Source of the DNA: Pomphorhynchus laevis
Taxonomy: Eukaryota > Acanthocephala > Palaeacanthocephala > Echinorhynchida > Pomphorhynchidae
DNA length: 64,000 nt
Assembly: GCA_012934845.2 (NCBI GenBank)
Contig: WNNJ02001318.1
Span: forward strand, 62,001 to 126,000
Direction: 5' to 3'
The notes beneath the pieces were generated by a model. The model ran no database searches. It saw nothing but the letters and a program-made list of their open reading frames with translations, and was not told the DNA's origin. This document shows, in pieces, positions 57,711-64,000 of the stretch. A program made the translations under genes and the position numbers. The number at the start of each line of letters is the position of its first letter. Positions within the stretch are counted from its first letter, which is position 1.

Positions 57711-57840
57711 GAATCGACAAAACAACTAGTATCGTTTCATCATTATTTTGACTCATCAGTGCCAAGTACCTCCCACTGCTGAATGCAGAGGAGAACCGAC
57801 ACTGTATCGATCCTCCTCTACATCCAGAAGTGTGTGTCTA
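57711..57840. repeat. Hammerhead-bearing repeat, third copy, also an inverted dimer
   Basis: The minus-strand core at 57759-57734 is CUGAUGA, stem II GUCA-AAAUAA-UGAU, GAAAC, preceded by GGCA and a CAG...CTTGG stem I region as in 3438-3500. To the right, after a spacer gagaaccgacactgtatcgatc, cctctacatccagaagtg is the decayed opposite arm. The layout equals that at 3461-3565. Confidence 0.75.
57734..57787 (-). ncRNA. Hammerhead motif, third copy of the family
   Basis: Stem II has changed sequence (GUCA/UGAU, one G-U) and loop relative to the copy at 3438 but still pairs. The CUGAUGA and GAAAC blocks are intact. GCATT replaces GCATC at the upstream site, and downstream GUC (57715-57713) follows a weak ACGA/UUGU helix. 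Confidence 0.5.
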
Positions 57841-58479
57841 AGTTTCTAAAAACGTTTCTAAGACTTTAACATAAATTTTAGCATCCTCTGCATCTGTCTC
57901 TAAAACGTTTATAAGGCTTCAACTTAAATTTTAGTAAAGTAATTGTTTTTATAATTATTAATAAATAATAATTATTTTATGATTTTACATGGCGTTTAAA
58001 CACCGAGCATTTGCAAAACATATATTCGCCTTCTTGAGTTGAAAATGTAAGGAGAATACTTCGTTGAGTATATTTGAGATTTTAGCAGCGAGATCTGTTT
58101 GAGTATAGCATTGGCTTCTAAACCTAATCCTCAAGAGTTCAACATCACAAATGGAATGAGATATCATTTTTCTATTTCTATTAGGAGTTTAAGACATTTT
58201 GCCTTTTTTCTATTTTGGTGATATCCAAATGAGTTCGAAGGGTTTGCTATGACTGTTCATGCGGGTAAAAAATCATAACATCCAGGAATGTTCGCTCAGT
58301 CATCGATGTAAATAAGCAGTGATTGATACGTCTAATCTCGATTCGCGATATCTAATAGTTGTTGCTGCATTAAATATATCAGAGTCAGGACATTTATATC
58401 TCAACATTTTGCCTTATTTGTTTTAATTCCTTTCCAATTATCAAAGGCAGTGCACGGATTAGAAGTGACCAAATCAAAT

Positions 58480-58760
58480 CAGCTAACTGAATCTACGTAT
58501 TTGATATAATTATAAAATAAACAAATAATGATAAATCAAAATTTAATAATAAAATAATAAAATAAATAATTGTTATAAGTTTTTTATAATTAAAATCAAG
58601 TTAGAATAAAAAAATTAAATTTCATAAAACGTCATTTTTAACGTTATTTTAAATAACAGACGTTGTATCAGAATAAGAATTAGAGGTCATCAGGAGATGA
58701 CCTCTAATGGTCATGACATTAGATACCGCTTGACATCAAGCGGTATCTGTATCTACTGAA
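58480..58760 (-). mobile_element. Penelope-like 3' tail ending in twin perfect palindromes
   Basis: 58480-58690 matches the tail of 37690-37960 in reverse (agctaactgaatctacgta, aaaacgtcattttt, cagacgttgtatcagaataag). Where other copies carry the terminal motif, this one has two perfect hairpins: 58681-58706 (11-bp arms, AGGA loop) and 58721-58748 (13-bp arms, 2-bp spacer). Confidence 0.7.
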
Positions 58761-58909
58761 AACAGTCAATCTTACCTTACGAAAATTGCAATGCAACTAT
58801 CTGTCCAACTTCAATATTTTCAAAATCGACTCGCTCAGATTTCAATATTATTGATAGGATAAAGAATTAACGGTATTTTGTTTTATTTTTCGTCGAAAAA
58901 TGGCATTAA

Positions 58910-59330
58910 TTAAATCAGCTAACTGAGTCTACGTATTTAATATAATTATAAAATAAACAAAACATAATAATGCTAAATCAAAATTTAATATTAAATAATA
59001 AAATAATAGTTGTTTTTAGATTTTCTATAATTTAAATCAAGTTAAAAAAATGAAATTTAAAATAGGTTAATTTAGTATATTATTTATTATCCATCCATAA
59101 AAATTTGCCACTTAAGAGTTTAAATTAATTCTTTATATTATTGTGTTTATTTATATATTTTACTATTTTCTGCTTGATGCTATTTTTATAGTAACCTAGT
59201 TTAAAATACGTATCTATTAAATAATTTAAATGATTTTGAAGAAAGCCAATATCATTCATATTGTTGCAATTCTTAAAATTTCATTATTTAATGTATTATA
59301 TTTTATATTATATGGTATGCATGAATGCTC
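58910..59330 (-). mobile_element. Penelope-like tail, coding end plus 3' region
   Basis: 59080-59330 corresponds to the RT C-terminus at 59730-59990, and 58910-59060 to the 3' tail. It lacks the terminal motif between them. 5' truncated; broken. Confidence 0.7.
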
Positions 59331-59379
59331 AATTCATAAAAATCGATTTATTTATCTGGTGTATCTTATTCTAATAATT

Positions 59380-61190
59380 ATAATTATTTAATTATAATTA
59401 TAAAATAGACAAAACATAATAATGATAAATCAAAATTTAATAATTAAATAATAAAATTGATAATTGTTTTTAGATTTTCTATAATTTAAATCAAGTTAAA
59501 ATAAAAAAATTGAAATTTAAAATAAACGTCATTTTTATGAATTGACTAATAAATAACAAACTTTGTCAGAAAAAGGATTAGAAGTCATCAGGAGGAACTG
59601 CTATGCTATCAGGTTTCGACCCCTAACTCCTCTAACCAACATGGCAACTAGGCAAATGTGTGCTAAGGGCGTATTTTTCTGATTAAGTTTGATTATATAG
59701 TATCTTATTCTAATACAAAGTATATTATTTATTTATTATCCGTCCATAAAAATTTCCCGCTGATGATTTTAAATTTATTTTTAATATTATTGTGTTGATT
59801 TATATATTTTACTATTTTCTGTTTGATGGTATTTTTATAGTAACCTAGTTTAAAATATGTATCTATTAAATTATTTAAATGATTTTGAAGAAAGCCAATA
59901 TCATTACATATTGTTGCAATTCTTAAAATTTCATTATTTAATGTATTATATTTTATATTATATGGTATGCATGAATGCTCATGCAAAAATATGTTTCTTG
60001 TAAATTTAAATATGTCATCTTTACGATATAAATTAATAGTAGTTTTAGTTAATGTTAATTTAATGTTCATATCTAGATATACACCTTCTTTATCATTAAT
60101 ATTGGTTTTGTTAAGAATAAGGCTTTCTGGATAAATTGCTCACTAATTGAATAAAAATTATTAGAATTAAATACACATATATCATCAATGTATCGAAACA
60201 TATATTTCATATATTTATATTGTTTAGATTTAGTTTTTACACAGTTATGAACAAATTCATATTCTATAAAGCTTAAAAACAAGTCAGCTATAATTGGGCT
60301 ACTATTACCACCCATTGGAACACCTTTTACTTGTCTAAATATAGATGTCCCTACTTTAAATAATTTTGATTTATCAAAATATTTAAGGATTCTATTAATT
60401 CAATTTTATCCATATATTTATATTTACTTGATGGTTTAATTTTTGTTAGATAGGCGTTATATTATTATAACATATATATGTATATCTTTTTCCGAATATA
60501 AGATAATTAAATTTTACTAACGCTTCTTTAATATCTACTAAATCTAGATTTGTATAAAGCGTACTAAATCGTATGTATTTATATTTTGAAAATTTATTCC
60601 TTTTATCTGTTCTAAAAATTCTTTTGTAGAATTAATACTGAAATAGTGTTTTATACCAGTATTAATTTCGATTACCTTGCAATATTTTTTAAATGTGCTT
60701 TAATTACTTTAAGTATTTTATTCATATAGACAGAAAGTGGTTTAATGTACATTTAAATCACTACATATGAACCTAGGTTTTATTGGATTTTTATGTAATT
60801 TTGGATTCCAATATAATATAGGTATAGTTTTATTATCTAATTCAACCTTTATACCCTTTTTATCCATTATAGAACAGTGACTTGTAATAATTGTTTCTAA
60901 ACTCAACTCACTACGTTCATATGTTGGATTTACATTTAAATCATTAGAATTAACTTCTTTTTCATATATTTATATTTACTTGGTTTAATTTTTGTTAGAT
61001 AGGCGTTATACTTATTATAACATATATATGTATATCTTTTTCCGAATATAAGTTTAATTTTTATAACGTTTCTTTAATATCTGCTAAATCTAGATTTGTG
61101 TAAATCTTAAGTATTTATTTTCTGAAAATTTCTCTTTTGTGATCTTAAGTAGAATTAATACTGAAATAGTGTTTTATAGCATAGATTACA
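59380..61190 (-). mobile_element. Endonuclease-less Penelope-like element with internal duplication
   Basis: From right to left on the minus strand: LYWNPKLHKNPIKPRFICSD near 60820, the region before the palm near 60550, MGGNSSPIIADLFLSFIEYE (60315 onwards), YMFRYIDDICVFNS (motif C), then a 113-codon open end NIKLTLTKTTINLYRKDDIF, RIATICNDIGFLQNHLNN, GYYKNTIKQKIVKYINQ before the stop at 59729. This is the pattern of Penelope-type RTs without a GIY-YIG domain. The 3' region to about 59440 has the conserved terminal motif (59585-59660). 60407-60660 is duplicated at 60960-61185. Broken in a few places; moderately old. Confidence 0.8.
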
Positions 61191-61497
61191 CTTCAATTGG
61201 TAATCAAAGGTATAAAACCCTAGCGAAAGGGGTTTTTATGTACATTTAAAAACAATATATATGAATCTAGGTTTTATTTTGTTCTGGTAAGAACAAAATA
61301 TCTGGTAAGATACAAGTCATTTTGTTTATTTACAAGTCATTAAATACAAGTAATTTAGTTTATTTTGTTCTGATATAAGTTATTTATTACTTTTGTAATT
61401 CGAATATTCCTAAATATTCATCAAATTCGTTCGAATATTTTTTCAATTCGTTTGGATTTGCAAATTCGTTCGGTCTTATACAAAAAGTGTAATTTAA

Positions 61498-61880
61498 GCA
61501 ATTCCTGCCACGAGGCTGATTCGCGAATTCTTGTTAAAGGGAATACAATTTCTATAATAAGAAAGCCGCCTGGGAACTAACAGTTTGTTGCCAAACAAGC
61601 TGGACCTTTCAAATGTTAATGTCCAACCTCGTAGCAGCAATCAGCCTCGTGGCAGCAATTCCTGCCACGAGGCTGATTCGCGAATTCTTGTTAAAGGGAA
61701 TACAATTTCTATAATAAGAAAGCCGCCTGGGAACTAACAGTTTGTTGCCAAACAAGCTGGACCTTTCAAATGTTAATGTCCAAGTACTTTACTCGTGGAC
61801 CAACAGTTTGTTGCCAAACAAGTGGACCGTTTCAAATGTTAGTGTTTAACTACTTTACTCGTGGACCAATCTGTAAGACT
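61498..61880. repeat. Tandem repeat block with 17-bp perfect palindrome
   Basis: A 127-bp unit starting gcaattcctgccacgag occurs at 61498 and 61655 (period 157), almost identical. A sub-unit ttactcgtggacca, acagtttgttgccaaacaag, then tttcaaatgtta recurs a third time to 61870. At 61639-61678 the junction makes a perfect hairpin: 17-bp arms aatcagcctcgtggcag with a 6-nt loop. No similarity was recognised. 61191-61497 is A+T-rich. Confidence 0.9.
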
Positions 61881-62039
61881 TCTACTTCTTCTGTTAGAGC
61901 GAATCTATCACCCGTCGTGGCACTTGCACGAACTAGGCAATCGTCCCCAGGCGGCCGATATTTTAGTTGTAAAAATAAAATAAAACATTATTTTATAAAC
62001 TTTAATAATTTCTTCAATTTTCTTTTCTAAATAAAATTA

Positions 62040-62655
62040 AAAGAGAATTATAAATGGCGAATTAATTCATTGTAATCATTACGCAAATAAATTTAGTTAA
62101 TTGTAAAAAATTTTAACTAGTAATTTTCCAATAAATTCACATCAAATAATCGATAATATTTATTTTAAATACATCACAACCATTGATATTTGATAATACG
62201 AGAAAACTGCTTACTGAAAGCTGCTTGTTTAAACTTAATTGAAAATGTGCAAGTTTGCATTAAATTTAATGAAATGCTGATGTGCTCGTTTAATTTTTTA
62301 CCAGTAGGAATTGATAGAAGATGTAGCATATCACTTCCCAGAAGTGATAACTTATTCAAAAGTTGATAAACTGAAAGAATCAACCTATTTAAAAGTTAAT
62401 TGAATAAGTTTATTGAACTTATTCGATAAGTTTAACCGGTGATTGAATAATTTTCCCCAGCGATTTTTGCTTGTACGTATAAATAAATTGGCGATTTGGA
62501 TAGCATATCCCGTTGCTTTAGAAATTGTGTCACTGTACGACATTTTTCTTATAACTCTCGCTATAGCAGTTTAGGTTTAGTATCTGTACGCTAGAGGTTG
62601 ATAATGCATGATCTCCTGGCTATGCATCGTATTGCTTATCAAGTTGAGGCGTATA
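62040..62655. other. No feature recognised
   Basis: A+T-rich until about 62170, then mixed composition. A 69-codon minus frame at 62174-62383 has no recognised similarity. The segment 62460-62655 is not part of the satellite that follows. Confidence 0.5.
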
Positions 62656-62660
62656 TATAT

Positions 62661-63729
62661 AGTGTTTAAGGATGGTCCGCACATCAATTCGATCTGGTTA
62701 AGAGCGAAAGCCTCAGACAATTAAGCAAGGTGTCGGAAACGCCTTTATTCACAATGTCACACAGGCAACCGAAACGACCAGTGTGTACCTCATTCTACTG
62801 ATGAGTGTTGCCGGGTACTCATCATTTCGATGCTGAAGTGGTCGTCTAGAAGTGACATGGTGACTAAAAGTCGTGAATCGAAGTCCAGTCTATCAAGCAA
62901 CACCATTTAGTATAAATGCCGTATTTCGTAAGAAATCCTGGACCGTTGTCTACTCAGCACATCCGTGCACTACTATTATACCTGCCGTATCCATTTAGGA
63001 TCCAACGAGTGCAGCGACAATTCAGCAACAACCTCTGCTTAGTGTTGAGGGATGGTCCGCACAGCAATTCGATCTGGTTAAGAGCGTAAGCCTCAGACAA
63101 TTAAGCAAAGTGTCGGAAACGCCTTTATTCACAATGTCACACAGGCAACCGAAACGACCAGTGTGTACCTCATTCTACTGATGAGTGTTGCCGGGTACTC
63201 ATCATTTCGATGCTGAAGTGGTCGTCTAGAAGTGACATGGTGATTGAAAGTCGTGAATCTAAGTCCAGTCTATCAAGCAACACCATTTAGTATAAATGCC
63301 GTATTTCGTAAGAAATCCTAGACGTTGTCTACTCAGCACATCCGTGCACTACTATTATACCTGCCGTATCCATTTAGGATCCAACGAGTGCAGCGACAAT
63401 TCAGCAACAACCTCTGCCTAGTGTTTAAGGATGGTCCGCACAGCAATTCGATCTGGTTAAGAGCGTAAGCCTCAGACAATTAAGCAGTGTCGGAAACGCC
63501 TTTATTCACAATGTCACACGGCAACCGAAACGACCACTGTGTACCTCATTCTACTGATGAGTGTTGCCGGGTACTCATCATTTCGATGCTGAAGTGGTCG
63601 TCTAGAAGTGACATGGTGATTGAAAGTCGTGAATCTAAGTCCAGTCTATCAAGCAACACCATTTAGTATAAATGCCGTATTTCGTAAGAAATCCTGGACC
63701 GTTGTCTACTCAGCACATCCGTGCACTAC

Positions 63730-63731
<2 letters not shown>
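62661..63731. repeat. 380-bp tandem satellite, three units
   Basis: Units start at 62661, 63041 and 63420 (gatggtccgca at 62671, 63051, 63430). The first two are nearly identical; the third has small deletions and is cut by a (TA)n run at 63732. Each holds a structured core: helices ATGTCAC/GTGACAT, ACGACCA/TGGTCGT and TGATGAGT/ACTCATCA nested in that order (62754-62858 in unit 1), plus GGCAAC in the outer bulge matching GTTGCC in the apical loop. G+C is near 47%, well above the flanks. No coding frame. Also present: a TATAAATG word (63293 in unit 2). Confidence 0.95.

Positions 63732-63804
<73 letters not shown>
63732..63804. repeat. (TA)n microsatellite interrupting the satellite
   Basis: About 36 TA units replace the tail of the third unit, starting at cactactattata, which is a natural TAT-rich point in the satellite. 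Confidence 0.97.
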
Positions 63805-63805
<1 letters not shown>

Positions 63806-63928
63806 CGAATAGTTGCTAGGTCACACGAGGTGACTTTCGCATTGAAAACCAGCTACAGAATCCTACCTTCATGATATCCAATTCCATACACCCTGACTAC
63901 TAACGGCGCCATTGCCACAACCGTTTTC

Positions 63929-63974
63929 GTTTCGCCCGCTTTTTGCCACATGTTGGTAGCCCCGGGCTCGTCAG
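63929..63974 (-). ncRNA. Hammerhead core with perfect 5-bp stem II
   Basis: On the minus strand: CUGACGA (63974-63968), GCCCG (63967-63963), a 24-nt loop with its own helix GCUAC/GUGGC, CGGGC (63938-63934), GAAAC (63933-63929) followed by G. Stem II abuts both core strands exactly. Stems I and III are not clear; the window ends 26 bases upstream. An older relative lies at 5737-5782. Confidence 0.55.
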
Positions 63975-64000
63975 AAGGCTGACTACCAACTCTTCGCCTT

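Noticed and set aside
62797-62845. CTGATGAG in the 380-bp satellite as a hammerhead
   Set aside because: No GAAA follows stem II at a legal distance; the helix TGATGAGT/ACTCATCA consumes the CUGAUGA bases themselves.
62661-63731. Satellite units as tRNA-derived SINE or spliced-leader RNA genes
   Set aside because: No convincing A and B boxes or cloverleaf, and no leader plus Sm-site layout around the GTAAG words.

Overview
This is eukaryotic nuclear DNA: very A+T-rich (about 70% by eye), with spliced host genes, some introns of only 50-52 nt beside multi-kilobase ones, and a heavy load of retroelements. I think the source is an invertebrate animal, most likely a flatworm. The reasons are the mix of tiny and expanded introns, likely spliced-leader acceptor sites 3-9 nt before several start codons, schistosome Sm-alpha-like hammerhead repeats, and abundant Penelope-like, CR1/jockey-like, RTE-like and restriction-enzyme-like-endonuclease (RLE) LINE families. 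A cnidarian such as Hydra would share several of these traits, so the assignment is an inference.

Host genes occupy the first 36 kb and all lie on the plus strand: a WDR82/Swd2 homologue (1817-7122, 7 exons, 372 aa), BUD31 (10554-10988, one exon, 144 aa), a PIN1-type WW-parvulin prolyl isomerase (20112-24851, 3 exons, 164 aa), an NDUFAF5-like complex I assembly factor (26184-29165, 2 exons, 314 aa, with an eroded SAM motif I) and a diverged tektin-like coiled-coil protein (31150-36092, exon structure incomplete). They do not form a pathway. WDR82 (H3K4 methylation and transcription termination), BUD31 (spliceosome) and PIN1 (phospho-CTD and signalling isomerase) all serve gene expression. Large introns are filled by repeats: a 42-bp minisatellite and a hammerhead palindrome in WDR82, a hammerhead repeat and a Penelope GIY-YIG fragment in PIN1, an inverted Penelope terminal repeat in the NDUFAF5-like gene, and a whole decayed RTE LINE in the tektin-like gene.

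From about 36 kb to the end I see almost only repeats: an inverted-repeat MITE, Penelope tails, an LTR gag-like fossil, two CR1/jockey-like LINEs on opposite strands, four pieces of an RLE-type LINE superfamily (the best is 50389-53342, nearly intact), hAT ends, a long-TIR MITE, a young RTE copy with a perfect 16-bp target duplication (56205-57034), a cluster of endonuclease-less Penelope-like copies (58.5-61.2 kb), and a 380-bp tandem satellite (62.66-63.73 kb).

The main discovery theme is self-cleaving RNA. I find hammerhead-ribozyme cores, whole or decayed, at 3438-3500, 21212-21288, 27776-27845, 36869-36931, 57734-57787 and 63929-63974, with weaker remnants at 5737-5782 and 30285-30330. 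They belong to at least four repeat families. One family exists as inverted dimers. The 380-bp satellite carries another strongly structured RNA motif (three nested helices plus a loop-bulge pairing) that I cannot assign to a known class.
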